Assembly (NCBI GenBank): GCA_000010565.1
Contig: AP009389.1
Span: 186,001-250,000 of the forward strand
DNA from: Pelotomaculum thermopropionicum SI
GTDB taxonomy: Bacteria > Bacillota > Desulfotomaculia > Desulfotomaculales > Pelotomaculaceae
DNA: 64,000 nucleotides
Direction of reading: 5' to 3'
How positions within the stretch are numbered: the first letter of the stretch is position 1; every line of letters starts with the position of its first letter. Both the position numbers and the translations under genes were made by a program. The notes below the pieces were generated by a model. It was not told where the DNA came from and ran no database searches. It saw only the letters and a program-made list of their open reading frames with translations. Shown here in pieces: positions 27,262 to 36,225 of this stretch.

Positions 27262-29228
27262 GTACGGTTTACAGGCCGGCCCCGACGCCGGCAAAATTGC
27301 AGGAAATCGAGGAAACCCTGACGGGCTGCTGGAAAGAGGATGTGTGGGACATTACTGACCCCATCTTTGATGAGTTTCGGTCTGAACGTTGGACACTACC
27401 CAATAAAATTATTGACTTTTCTCGTCTACAGCCAGGCATTAAGGAAGAGGTCAAGTTTTTCTTTGTTCACCGCCTCCGTGAACACACCTTGCGGTTACAA
27501 ACGGCGGTCGTTTACGGATTTTGCTTTGCCCGCTTTGCTGACTTTCTGGAACGGGCCTATCCCAGGATCAGAAGTTTTACGTATTTGGAGATAGAGAGAG
27601 TTATGACCAGGTGGCGTTCTTACCTGGTTGAACAGGGGGTTTCGGTCAGCAAAAAAGGCCGTTTATCCAGTACCCAATACGAAACTCTGTTACAGCAGGT
27701 ATATCAGTTTATGGTCAACTTCTACGACGAGCGGGAGGAGTTTGAAAAGAACGTCTGGGACATGCGGAAAATACCGGGAGCGAAATATACCCAAAACAAA
27801 GCTCATTACCTGCTTTCTTTTACGGACATTCCCCTTCCCTTCCGGCCCCTGGCTAAAAGATACCTGAAGGTACGGGTAGGCATTCGGTCATATGCCCAAT
27901 GTGCAACAGACTTGATGGCTCTGCGTTTGTTTCTGCGTTTCATCCACAAGCAATATCCTGACTGGAAAGACCTTAAGAGTTTATCTCGTAAGGATATGGA
28001 AAATTATCTTCTATGGTATCGGTCGTACACAGAAGGCTGGCAAAAACGGCACTATGAATATTTAGTCAGCCTGCGGAACTTTTTAGATTACATACAACAG
28101 GCGGGGTATCCGGAGGCGCCAGAGAAACCTTACGTTTCGCTGTTGTTTAAGGAAGATTTTCCTAAGTTGGCTAAGCGATCGGAAGAAGATATTAAATTTA
28201 TCCCTGAAGGGGTTCTAAGGCAACTGGAAGAAAATCTGGACCAGTTGACGCCTCCGGAGTACATCCCTGTAATCGTTATTCTTCGTGCCACGGGCTGGCG
28301 CAGCTCCGACATCCTGAACCTCCGTTACGATAACTGCCTGGACCGTACTGCCCAAGGATGGTGGCTCTGCGGGGATATTCTGAAAACGCAGGTGCTAAAC
28401 CACCGCGTTCCCATTACCGACGAGGTGGCTACAGTGGTTCAGGCAGTAGTTGATGAGGTTGAGGAAAAAAGCACGCCTGAAAACAACCCTAAAAAATTGT
28501 TGTTTGTCCGCCTTGATGGAAAACGCAGGGGTCGGCCACCAATGGGGTCGTCCATTCGGCGAGCCCTTAACATATTGGCCCAAAAATGTAGTATTGTAGA
28601 CGACCAAGGCCGGTTATTCCACTTTGGCAACCACGCTTTCCGCCACACCAAGGGCGTCGAACTAATTAACAACGGGATGAACCTTGTCCATGTCCAGAAG
28701 TGGATGGCCCACGCCTCCCCAGAAATGACCCTGCGCTACGCCAGGATTCTCGACACAACCATGCGGAAGTCCTGGGAAGAGGCCACTAAAAACGGCCTTT
28801 TCCGGATTGACCCTACAGGGAAGCCGGTAAAAATTGACCCTTCCGACGTTGAGAACGAGGGCCTGATCGAGTGGGAGTATATTCGTTACAACCTAGACGC
28901 CGTGAGGACGCCTTTGGGTTATTGCCTCAAGCCCCACAAGGTGGAGTGTAAGCATCAGCTGAACCCTTGCCTAACCTGCCGCAATTTGTGCATCACCCCT
29001 GATTTTATTCCGCAGTTCGAGGCGGAAATCAGGGAGGTAAAGGCTGTCATCGAGCGCGGCAAGGCCCAGGGCCGGACCATCTGGGTGGAGAAAAACGAGG
29101 TCATTCTGGGACGTTACGAAGCGATTCTGACTGTTCTAAAGGAAGGCCATACCCACCACCTGGCAGGAAAAAAAGGGCGGGAGTACGTGGGGGAGGAACG
29201 TTTAAATGTCCGGCAAACACCAGCGTAA
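27258..29228 (+). CDS. tnpB: Tn554-type tyrosine recombinase TnpB
   Basis: 656 residues from TTG 27258 (TTGA overlap with tnpA). The large N-terminal region is followed by a catalytic domain with RATGWRSSDILNLRYDNCLD, HFGNHAFRHTKGVELINNGM (HxxR), WMAHASPEMTLRYARI with the nucleophile tyrosine, and a cysteine-bearing tail (CKHQLNPCLTCRNLCI) seen in TnpB homologues. It acts with TnpA in strand exchange during transposition. Confidence 0.9.
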   Translation: MSTVYRPAPTPAKLQEIEETLTGCWKEDVWDITDPIFDEFRSERWTLPNKIIDFSRLQPGIKEEVKFFFVHRLREHTLRLQTAVVYGFCFARFADFLERAYPRIRSFTYLEIERVMTRWRSYLVEQGVSVSKKGRLSSTQYETLLQQVYQFMVNFYDEREEFEKNVWDMRKIPGAKYTQNKAHYLLSFTDIPLPFRPLAKRYLKVRVGIRSYAQCATDLMALRLFLRFIHKQYPDWKDLKSLSRKDMENYLLWYRSYTEGWQKRHYEYLVSLRNFLDYIQQAGYPEAPEKPYVSLLFKEDFPKLAKRSEEDIKFIPEGVLRQLEENLDQLTPPEYIPVIVILRATGWRSSDILNLRYDNCLDRTAQGWWLCGDILKTQVLNHRVPITDEVATVVQAVVDEVEEKSTPENNPKKLLFVRLDGKRRGRPPMGSSIRRALNILAQKCSIVDDQGRLFHFGNHAFRHTKGVELINNGMNLVHVQKWMAHASPEMTLRYARILDTTMRKSWEEATKNGLFRIDPTGKPVKIDPSDVENEGLIEWEYIRYNLDAVRTPLGYCLKPHKVECKHQLNPCLTCRNLCITPDFIPQFEAEIREVKAVIERGKAQGRTIWVEKNEVILGRYEAILTVLKEGHTHHLAGKKGREYVGEERLNVRQTPA

Positions 29229-29595
29229 CACGGAAGGAATGAAAAAACACGCCCGGCGCAAGAGCGAGGAAACCGTGAAAAAGGTTGACGAGGCCATCCA
29301 AAGGCTGATTAAAGCCGGGGAGAAAATCAACTTCAACAGTGTGTCCCTGGAGGCCAGGGTGAGCAAGTCCTATCTTTACACCCACCAGGAGATCAAGGAA
29401 CGCATCGAGAACCTCCGCAAGCAGCAGGAGGCCGTGCCTTCTCCGAAGCATATTAAACGGGAAATGACCGATGCCAGCAAGGACATCATCATTGCCGCGA
29501 AGAACAAGCGCATCAAGGAACTGGAGGCCGAAAACAAGCGGTTGAAAGAGGAGCTGAAAATACTGCAAGGAAAACTTTACGAATCGCTGGAGTAG
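29206..29595 (+). CDS. tnpC: Tn554-type accessory protein TnpC
   Basis: 129 residues, overlapping tnpB by 23 bp. It is highly charged, with an N-terminal helix-turn-helix-like segment (INFNSVSLEARVSKSYLYTH) and a C-terminal coiled coil (NKRIKELEAENKRLKEELKI). In Tn554 TnpC is not a recombinase but influences transposition frequency and orientation; the same role is inferred here. Confidence 0.85.
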   Translation: MSGKHQRNTEGMKKHARRKSEETVKKVDEAIQRLIKAGEKINFNSVSLEARVSKSYLYTHQEIKERIENLRKQQEAVPSPKHIKREMTDASKDIIIAAKNKRIKELEAENKRLKEELKILQGKLYESLE

Positions 29596-29658
29596 GATTG
29601 ATTTTGTGAGTTTTATCATCCTCAAAATATGGCCATGCTTGTTATCGTCGCCGCCGGA

Positions 29659-29833
29659 CCTGTGGATATGTGGGCAACTCGAAGTGTTGTCCAAGCGAGT
29701 GTGGACCCTGTGGACAGGCGGAAAGCAAACCACAAGTTGCCTGGAAATTCATGGTTCGGGCAGATAACCTTTTGTCTGGGAGGATTCTCCCTTTTGCCTG
29801 TCCACAAGTCCACACGAGCGGCATATCCACAGG
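29659..29833. repeat. Long inverted-repeat element downstream of tnpC
   Basis: The outer arms CCTGTGGATATG (29659-29670) and CATATCCACAGG (29822-29833) are perfect. The inner arms GTGTGGACCCTGTGGACAGG (from 29699) and CCTGTCCACAAGTCCACAC (29797-29815) pair almost fully, giving a 175-bp cruciform-capable element with repeated GTGGA cores. The cores resemble DnaA boxes (TTATCCACA) but none is exact. The rest of 29596-30149 shows no gene; it has two CCCGGCCTTTT direct repeats at about 29998 and 30024. Confidence 0.75.
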
Positions 29834-30149
29834 CTTAAAGCATGATTTGGAGGTTCTTCACGAGAATCTTTGCCGTTAGGTTTGTTTTGGGGAAATTCCT
29901 TGTCTCCTAATGCAAAAATATACGTTGTGAATATATACAGAACGTGAATGCCTTGTGTTAGCAAGGTTTTTTCTTTCTTGGTCTATATAACAAATGCCCG
30001 GCCTTTTCTCCCGCGTTAATAAAGCCCCCGGCCTTTTTATTTAGCAGGACGGCCGGCCTGGCCTAAATCCATTGAAAGGGCTTCGAGCAATACTGGAGGC
30101 CTTGCAGTGATTATTGGTCCGCAAAAGGAGAAAGGGGGAAGAGCGTCGA

Positions 30150-30242
30150 ATGGATACATTGACCAGCTTTGAAAATTACCTGCTGAGCCGGGGCCTGTCT
30201 CCCGGAATGGCGGCCATATACCTGGGCCACGTGCGGCGCTAA
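30150..30242 (+). pseudogene. Remnant of a phage-type integrase N-terminus
   Basis: A 30-residue frame with its own AAAGGAG/AAGGGGG leader encodes LTSFENYLLSRGLSPGMAAI followed by YLGHVRR, the beginning of a SAM-like core-binding domain of a tyrosine recombinase, then TAA. The rest of the gene is missing. It is likely the scar of an integration or deletion at the boundary between the transposase genes and the restriction system. Confidence 0.6.
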
Positions 30243-30297
30243 GCTACGCCAGTCCAGAAGCGATGTTGAAGAATATAGCATGGGGGAATAAAAATAC

Positions 30298-31974
30298 ATG
30301 GCCACCCTAAATTTTAAAGGAAAAGCTTTCGTCCAAAATTATCACTTGATGGTGAAATACCACCAGCTTGTTCCGAAAAAAGAAAAAAGCCTGACCGATA
30401 AAGTCAGCTTAAATGATAATCTCATTATTCACGGAGACAATTTAAAGGCCCTCAAGGCGCTTTTACCCAATTATGCTGGTAAAGTAAAGTGTATTTATAT
30501 CGATCCCCCGTATAATACCGGCAATGAAAAATGGGTTTACAACGATAACGTAAATTCCCCTATGATGCAAGAGTGGCTAGGGAAAGTGGTGGACAGGGAA
30601 GATTTAACCCGGCACGATAAATGGCTTTGCATGATGATGCCGAGGCTGAAGCTGTTGAGGGAATTGTTGAGGGAGGATGGGGTGATTTTTGTCAGCATTG
30701 ATGATAACGAGGTTCACCATTTAAGAATGTTGATGGATGAGGTGTTTGGTGACCAGAATTTTATTGCCTGCATAGTGGTTCAATTAAATCCCAGGGGTAG
30801 AACACTTGATAGGTTTTTGGCTAAAACACATGAATATATATTACTTTATGCAAAAGATGTCACAAAAGATAACGCCGTTAATCTTATCCAAAAAGAAGGC
30901 ATTGTATTAAAAACCTATAATAAACAAGACGAAAAAGGAATATATCGAGAACTGGAACTAAGAAATCGTAACCCTGTCTTTAATAGAGAAAACAGACCAA
31001 ATCTCTTTTACCCTCTCTATGTAAATTCTGAAACGGGGCAAGTGTCACTTACAAGAGATAAAAAACACTCTATCGAAGTGCTACCCAAAAACTCAAGAGG
31101 CATTGACGGTTGTTGGACCTGGGGGCGGGAAAAAGTGGCCTCAAATATATCCAAATTAGTAGGCCGCCAGGCATCTACCGGTGCGTGGAGAATCTATCGC
31201 AAAGATTATTTATATGACGAGTCAGGAGACGTTACGGTTACAAAATCGAAAGCATTATGGGTTGAAAAGAATATCAACAACGAAAATGGTAAAGAAGTTT
31301 GCAATGAGATTTTTCTCAAATGTCCCTTCGATTTTCCAAAGTCACCAGAATTAGTGAAGAGATGTATTAAACTTGGTTCTGGAAATACGGACATCGTCCT
31401 CGACTCTTTCGCCGGTTCCGGCACAACCGCCCATGCCGTTTTAGAGTTAAACAAGGAAGACGGCGGCAACCGCAAATTCATCCTTGTTGAGTGCGAAGAT
31501 TATGCCGATGAAATTACTGCCGAACGGGTCAGAAGGGTCATAAAAGGAGTTCCGGGGGCAAAGGAACAGAAATTAAGAGAAGGCCTGGGAGGCACCTTCA
31601 GTTATTTTGAGCTGGGCGACCCTATTGAGATGGAAAGTATTCTGGAAGGAGATAACCTCCCCGGTTACCTTGAACTGGCCCGGTATATCTTTTACACAGC
31701 TACCGGGGAAGAGTTTGATCCGGAAAAGGTAGACATGGAAAGAAGTTTTATCGGCGAATCGAGAGATTACGAAGTGTACCTATTTTACAAACCCGATGTG
31801 GAATACCTCAAATCTACGGCGCTAACGCTAGATGTAGCGAAGCGGTTGGGGCAGTACAAGGGCAAGCGGAGGCTGGTCTTTGCCCCTACCAAATACCTGG
31901 ACGCAGAGCACCTTTTAGAATATAAAATTGATTACTGCCAGCTTCCATTTGAAATTTACAGGTTGAGGGATTAG
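30298..31974 (+). CDS. mod: Type III restriction-modification methyltransferase (Mod)
   Basis: This 558-residue N6-adenine methyltransferase is of the beta class: motif IV DPPY in CIYIDPPYNTGNEKWVYNDN (about residue 62-81) comes before the SAM-binding motif I, DSFAGSGTTAHAVLELN (about 366-382). The central region holds the target-recognition domain. It both protects host DNA and supplies sequence specificity to the Res partner at 31979, starting only 4 bp downstream. The location after a Tn554-type module suggests it is mobile cargo. Confidence 0.92.
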   Translation: MATLNFKGKAFVQNYHLMVKYHQLVPKKEKSLTDKVSLNDNLIIHGDNLKALKALLPNYAGKVKCIYIDPPYNTGNEKWVYNDNVNSPMMQEWLGKVVDREDLTRHDKWLCMMMPRLKLLRELLREDGVIFVSIDDNEVHHLRMLMDEVFGDQNFIACIVVQLNPRGRTLDRFLAKTHEYILLYAKDVTKDNAVNLIQKEGIVLKTYNKQDEKGIYRELELRNRNPVFNRENRPNLFYPLYVNSETGQVSLTRDKKHSIEVLPKNSRGIDGCWTWGREKVASNISKLVGRQASTGAWRIYRKDYLYDESGDVTVTKSKALWVEKNINNENGKEVCNEIFLKCPFDFPKSPELVKRCIKLGSGNTDIVLDSFAGSGTTAHAVLELNKEDGGNRKFILVECEDYADEITAERVRRVIKGVPGAKEQKLREGLGGTFSYFELGDPIEMESILEGDNLPGYLELARYIFYTATGEEFDPEKVDMERSFIGESRDYEVYLFYKPDVEYLKSTALTLDVAKRLGQYKGKRRLVFAPTKYLDAEHLLEYKIDYCQLPFEIYRLRD

Positions 31975-31978
31975 TTTT

Positions 31979-34495
31979 ATGGAGCTAAAAGAATACCAGA
32001 AAAAAGCGCTGGAACAGGTAAAACGTTATTTAGAAGCTCTGGCCGAATATAAAGCAAAAAACGAGAAAGCAATCCAGATAGACCCCGACCTTTCCATAAA
32101 CTTCCCGCTTAAAGCGTGGGAAAAGGTTGTCCGCACGCCTTATCTATCAAAGAAGAACGGTTTAGGGGAATACCTGCCGGATTTTTATTTAAAAATCCCC
32201 ACCGGCGGCGGGAAAACGCTGCTGGCCTGCCATACGATTGATTTGATCAACCGGGTTTATCTCAGAAAGCAAACGGGGATCGTCCTTTGGATTGTGCCCA
32301 CGACGCAGATTTACCGGCAAACGCTGGCCAACTTGAAAAACCGCGAACATCCCTACCGGCAGGTTTTGGACATTGCCAGCGGCGGGAGAACGCTTATTTT
32401 GGAAAAGACGGACAGGTTTACTCCCATAGATGTTGAGGAAAGCCTTGTAGTTATGCTTCTTATGCTGCCGTCGGCAAGCAGACAAAACAAAGAGGTTTTG
32501 AAGGTATTTAAAGACAGCGGCGGCTTTGCTGAATTCTTTCCTCCGGATGACGACCGGGACGGGCACGAAAAAATCCTCAAACAGTTTCCCAACCTGGATT
32601 ACTTCGGTGATGAAAATAACTTTTGGGGGAGAATTGTGAAAACTTCTCTGGGAAACGTCTTGCGGATTTTAAGGCCGGTGATCATCATCGACGAAGGGCA
32701 CAAGGCGTATAGCAACATTGCCCAGGAAACGATCAGGGGTTTTAATCCTGCAATTATTGTGGAGCTTTCGGCCACCCCGCCAAAGTACGCTAATATCCTG
32801 GTCAGCATTACCGGCCAGGAGCTTAACCGGGAAGAAATGATTAAATTAGATTTGCACATCACTAACAAAGCAAGCCCCGACTGGAAAGATACGATGCTTG
32901 CTGCCGTTGAAAAGAGGAATGTTTTAGAGCTTAAGGCGAAAGAATACGGGGCGAACACCGGAGAGTACATCCGCCCCATTTGCCTTGTCCAGGTTGAGCG
33001 AACGGGCAGGGAGCAAAGGGGTACCAGGTTTATCCACGCGGAGGATGTCAAAGAATACCTGATCAAACAATGTGGAATCCGGGAGGAAGAAATAGCTATA
33101 AAAAGCAGCGAGAAAGACGATATTGAAGGAATTGACCTCCTGAGCAAAGGTTGCCCGGTCCGCTATATTATCACCAGGCAGGCCCTCCAGGAGGGTTGGG
33201 ACTGTGCCTTTGCTTACGTTCTGGCAATCCTGACCAATCCGGCTTCCCAATTAAGCATTACGCAACTGGTAGGGAGAATTCTAAGGCAGCCGGGGGCAAG
33301 AAAAACGAAGGTAAAAGAACTTGATGAGAGTTACGTCTTTTGTTACCGGCAGAGGGCAAAGGAGGTTTTGGATGGGGTTAAGGCAGGCTTTGAGGCAGAA
33401 GGGTTAGGGGATTTGACTGGCAGGGTTTCTGTCGAGGAGGGAGATGAAGAAAGTACAGAGGCGACAAAAGAAAGATTCGTTAGTTATAGAGAGCGATTTA
33501 AAAAATTTGAAGGCAGGGTTTACCTGCCGAAGTTTGTTATCCAGGAAAGCGACGGCTGGCGGGAAGTCAATTACGAAATGGATATTTTAAGCAGGATTGA
33601 CTGGAGCAAAGTAAATCTTCAAGAACTAATAGATATTCCACTGACAGAGATGAAAGCGAATGAAGAAGAGGTAACGGTAGGGCTTAGTGCGGATAAAGAG
33701 AAGGTAATCGAAGAAAAGGAACGCATTGCTAGAGAAGGCGGTTTAGAAATTGACACAGTATTTGTTACCAGGCAAATATTGGATATTGTTCCAAACCCCT
33801 GGACTGCCTATGATATAAGCAAAAAGGTGATAGATTTATTCTTAGCAAAATACGGCGAAAAGACAGTTGCAAACAATCTTGTTTTTATTGTTGAAGAGTT
33901 AAGGAAACACTTGGCAGGGGAAAGGGACAGGCTGGCCGAACAGGTTTTCAGGACACTGGTTAAGCAAAAAATATTGTGTTTCTTCTTGCTTTCTGGCCAG
34001 GGCGGGTACAAGTTGCCGAGCAGGATAAGGGTGAGAAAGACCTCTAAGTCGCTGGTAAGATATGACAACACTCCAATTCAACAGAGCCTGTTTGATTTTG
34101 TCCCGGAAGAAGAATTTAACGAGACGGAAAAGGCCGTAGCAATTTACCTTGACGAGCAGGAGAAACTTTTGTGGTGGTACAGGAACCTGTCAAGGCAGGA
34201 TTATTATATCCAGGGGTGGAAGAAACACAAAATTTATCCTGATTTCATTTTTGCTGAAGCCAATGCGGAAAGACGGGATGATTACAATAAGGTATATGTA
34301 ATCGAGACAAAAGGGTTGCATCTGAAGAACGAGGATACCTATTACAAGAAAAACGTTTTTGATTTCTGCAACAGGCTGGGGCAGCAAAAAGACTGGAGAG
34401 AACTAGACTTGGAATTTGACGATAAAAAAATTGAGTTCCAGGTTATTTATGAAGATGAGTGGAAGGCGAAAATTAATAAAATATTTGAAATTTAA
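31979..34495 (+). CDS. res: Type III restriction enzyme, Res subunit
   Basis: 838 residues. The helicase/ATPase core has Walker A IPTGGGKTLLACHTIDL (about residues 73-89), DEGH box VIIIDEGHKAYSN, SATPPKY motif III and the late motif QLVGRILRQPG. The C-terminal PD-(D/E)XK endonuclase domain shows IYPDFIFAEAN followed by VYVIETKGLHLKNEDT. It needs Mod for DNA recognition and cuts after ATP-driven sliding between two sites. Lower GC and more A-rich codon use than neighbours, as in mod. Confidence 0.92.
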   Translation: MELKEYQKKALEQVKRYLEALAEYKAKNEKAIQIDPDLSINFPLKAWEKVVRTPYLSKKNGLGEYLPDFYLKIPTGGGKTLLACHTIDLINRVYLRKQTGIVLWIVPTTQIYRQTLANLKNREHPYRQVLDIASGGRTLILEKTDRFTPIDVEESLVVMLLMLPSASRQNKEVLKVFKDSGGFAEFFPPDDDRDGHEKILKQFPNLDYFGDENNFWGRIVKTSLGNVLRILRPVIIIDEGHKAYSNIAQETIRGFNPAIIVELSATPPKYANILVSITGQELNREEMIKLDLHITNKASPDWKDTMLAAVEKRNVLELKAKEYGANTGEYIRPICLVQVERTGREQRGTRFIHAEDVKEYLIKQCGIREEEIAIKSSEKDDIEGIDLLSKGCPVRYIITRQALQEGWDCAFAYVLAILTNPASQLSITQLVGRILRQPGARKTKVKELDESYVFCYRQRAKEVLDGVKAGFEAEGLGDLTGRVSVEEGDEESTEATKERFVSYRERFKKFEGRVYLPKFVIQESDGWREVNYEMDILSRIDWSKVNLQELIDIPLTEMKANEEEVTVGLSADKEKVIEEKERIAREGGLEIDTVFVTRQILDIVPNPWTAYDISKKVIDLFLAKYGEKTVANNLVFIVEELRKHLAGERDRLAEQVFRTLVKQKILCFFLLSGQGGYKLPSRIRVRKTSKSLVRYDNTPIQQSLFDFVPEEEFNETEKAVAIYLDEQEKLLWWYRNLSRQDYYIQGWKKHKIYPDFIFAEANAERRDDYNKVYVIETKGLHLKNEDTYYKKNVFDFCNRLGQQKDWRELDLEFDDKKIEFQVIYEDEWKAKINKIFEI

Positions 34496-34550
34496 AGGCA
34501 GTGTCAACTAATTATCAGGCAGAAAACACTAAACATAAGGAGGTTGGATT

Positions 34551-34946
34551 ATGGACGAAGTGTTAAAATTTTTGACCGACAATCCCGTCTTTTACATTGC
34601 CACCGTTGACGGCGGCAGGCCCAGGGTGCGCCCTTTCGGCTTTGTAATGAAGTACGAGGGCAAGCTCTGGTTTTGTACCAACAACCAGAAGAATGTGTAC
34701 AAGCAATTAAGGGAAAACCCTTACTTTGAGCTGTGCACGGCATCGCCCGACCGGAAATGGTTGCGCCTTAAGGGGAGGGCCGTATTTAATTCCACCCCTC
34801 AGGCAAAGGCAAAGGCCCTGGAGGTAATGCCCGAACTGAAGGCCATGTATTCGGCCGACGATCCCATTTTCGAGGTGTTTTATGTGGAGGAGGGGGAGGC
34901 AACCTTTTACTCGCTTACGGGCGAGACCAGAACGGTTAAGCTTTAA
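34551..34946 (+). CDS. Pyridoxamine 5'-phosphate oxidase family flavin-binding protein
   Basis: 131 residues with the split-barrel FMN-binding fold: FYIATVDGGRPRVRPFGFVM at the N-terminus, GKLWFCTNNQKNVYKQLREN and ATFYSLTGETRTVKL at the end. Such small PNPOx-like proteins are frequent in anaerobes; substrates are mostly unknown. ATG 34551 follows AAGGAGG. It stands alone after the restriction system and has codon use like the chromosome, so the mobile cargo probably ends before it. Confidence 0.85.
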   Translation: MDEVLKFLTDNPVFYIATVDGGRPRVRPFGFVMKYEGKLWFCTNNQKNVYKQLRENPYFELCTASPDRKWLRLKGRAVFNSTPQAKAKALEVMPELKAMYSADDPIFEVFYVEEGEATFYSLTGETRTVKL

Positions 34947-35156
34947 GCTAAAAAAATTTTTCACGGAAGAAGAAAAACTTAGCAAAGCTTTTTTATAAAT
35001 CCAATTGTTCATTTCGCCCTGCTGTGATAAAATTTGCATGAGGGCGGTATCCGGGCGCGGAACCGCACCGTAAAAAAGCGTTTTTTTGACAACCTGGTAT
35101 TTTTTGGAACCGCTTGGAGCCGGAAGGACCGAGACGGGAGGTCAGAGAAACTTACG

Positions 35157-35188
35157 CCTTTCGGGTATTCCGGAAGGCTTTTGTTTTT
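35157..35188 (+). terminator. Hairpin with T tract upstream of the pantothenate genes
   Basis: CCTTTCGG pairs with CCGGAAGG and is followed by CTTTTGTTTTT. The stretch 34947-35262 contains this and a further GC hairpin (CGGGCC..GGCCCG, 35208-35230) but no convincing gene. Confidence 0.6.
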
Positions 35189-35262
35189 GGCCCTTCCCGG
35201 CCGGGTGGAGCGGCCCGGGCCTCTTTTGGCCCGGCCCGTGTGGTAAGGGGGTTTGAACAGCT

Positions 35263-36225
35263 TTGACTAAGCCTAGCATTGCGGTGGTGGGGGCCGGCAA
35301 GGTGGGATCGGCCCTGGCGCTGCTGTTGAGCCGGCAGGGATACCGGGTGGCCGGCGTGGCCAGCAGGAGCATCTCCTCGGCCCTGTCCGTAGCCCTGCAG
35401 GTCAACGCGGCTGCCAGCGACAGGCCGGAAATGGTAACGCCGGGGGCCGAAGTGGTTTTCATCACCACCCCCGACCGGGTGATTGCCCGGGTTGCCGGAG
35501 AAATTGCCGAACGGGGAGGGTTTAAGCCCGGCCAGGTGGTTTTTCACACCAGCGGGGCGCATTCTGCCGACGAAGTGGGAGCGGCGCGGCGGGCGGGCGC
35601 CTTTGCCGCTTCGCTGCACCCTCTTCAGTCTTTTGCCGATGTGAAAACGGCCATGGAAAACCTGCCCGGATCGTATTTTGCCCTGGAGGGCGACGGCCAG
35701 GCCCTGGCAGTAGCAGAGCAGATAGTAAGGGACCTTGGCGGCAGAAGCTTTTTTATTGCGGCCGAAGACAAGCCTCTGTATCATGCTGCTGCCTGCATTG
35801 CCTCAAACTACCTCGTTTCCCTGCTGCACTTTGCCACCGGCCTTTACGGCCGCTTCGGCCTGAGCAGGGAGGAAGCCTTTAGGGCGCTTTTGCCCCTGAT
35901 TGAAGGCACTTTAAGAAATACCGGCCGGGCCGGCCCGGCGCGGGCTTTAACCGGCCCGGTGGCCAGGGGCGACGGCCCCACCCTGGAAGGGCACCTGGAG
36001 GCGCTAAAGGAAGTGGGCCGGCAGGAGCTGGAACTTTACTGCAAACTTGGCCTTTACACCGTAACGGTGGCGCTGGAAAAAGGAAGCATCAGCGCCGGCC
36101 AGGCACGGGAACTGGAAAAAATATTCAAGGAGGCAGATTTAAATGGACCAGGAGAAAGTAACAACCGCCACGATCAAGCAGATGAAGGCCGAGGGCAGGC
36201 CGGTAACCATGCTTACGGCATATGA
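35263..36225 (+). CDS. panG: Rossmann/DUF2520 protein, probable PanG-type ketopantoate reductase
   Basis: 320 residues from TTG 35263. The N-terminal Rossmann fold has IAVVGAGKVGSALALLLSRQ and VVFITTPDRVIARVAGEI; the C-terminal part is the DUF2520 helical domain (LYHAAACIASNYLVSLLHFA). The family resembles 6-phosphogluconate-dehydrogenase-like reductases. As recalled, the alternative ketopantoate reductase PanG of Francisella is of this type. The position directly before panB, with no panE in the window, supports NAD(P)H reduction of ketopantoate to pantoate. The annotated frame overlaps panB by 83 bp, and its last 25 residues look non-homologous, so an earlier natural stop may have been lost. 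Confidence 0.72.
   Translation: MTKPSIAVVGAGKVGSALALLLSRQGYRVAGVASRSISSALSVALQVNAAASDRPEMVTPGAEVVFITTPDRVIARVAGEIAERGGFKPGQVVFHTSGAHSADEVGAARRAGAFAASLHPLQSFADVKTAMENLPGSYFALEGDGQALAVAEQIVRDLGGRSFFIAAEDKPLYHAAACIASNYLVSLLHFATGLYGRFGLSREEAFRALLPLIEGTLRNTGRAGPARALTGPVARGDGPTLEGHLEALKEVGRQELELYCKLGLYTVTVALEKGSISAGQARELEKIFKEADLNGPGESNNRHDQADEGRGQAGNHAYGI

Noticed and set aside
29659-29833. TCCACA-rich inverted repeat as a replication origin
   Set aside because: No exact DnaA box, no AT-rich unwinding region and no dnaA or rep gene nearby.
35034-35246. A 70-codon frame before the pantothenate genes
   Set aside because: It runs through terminator-like hairpins, has no ribosome site and no family resemblance.
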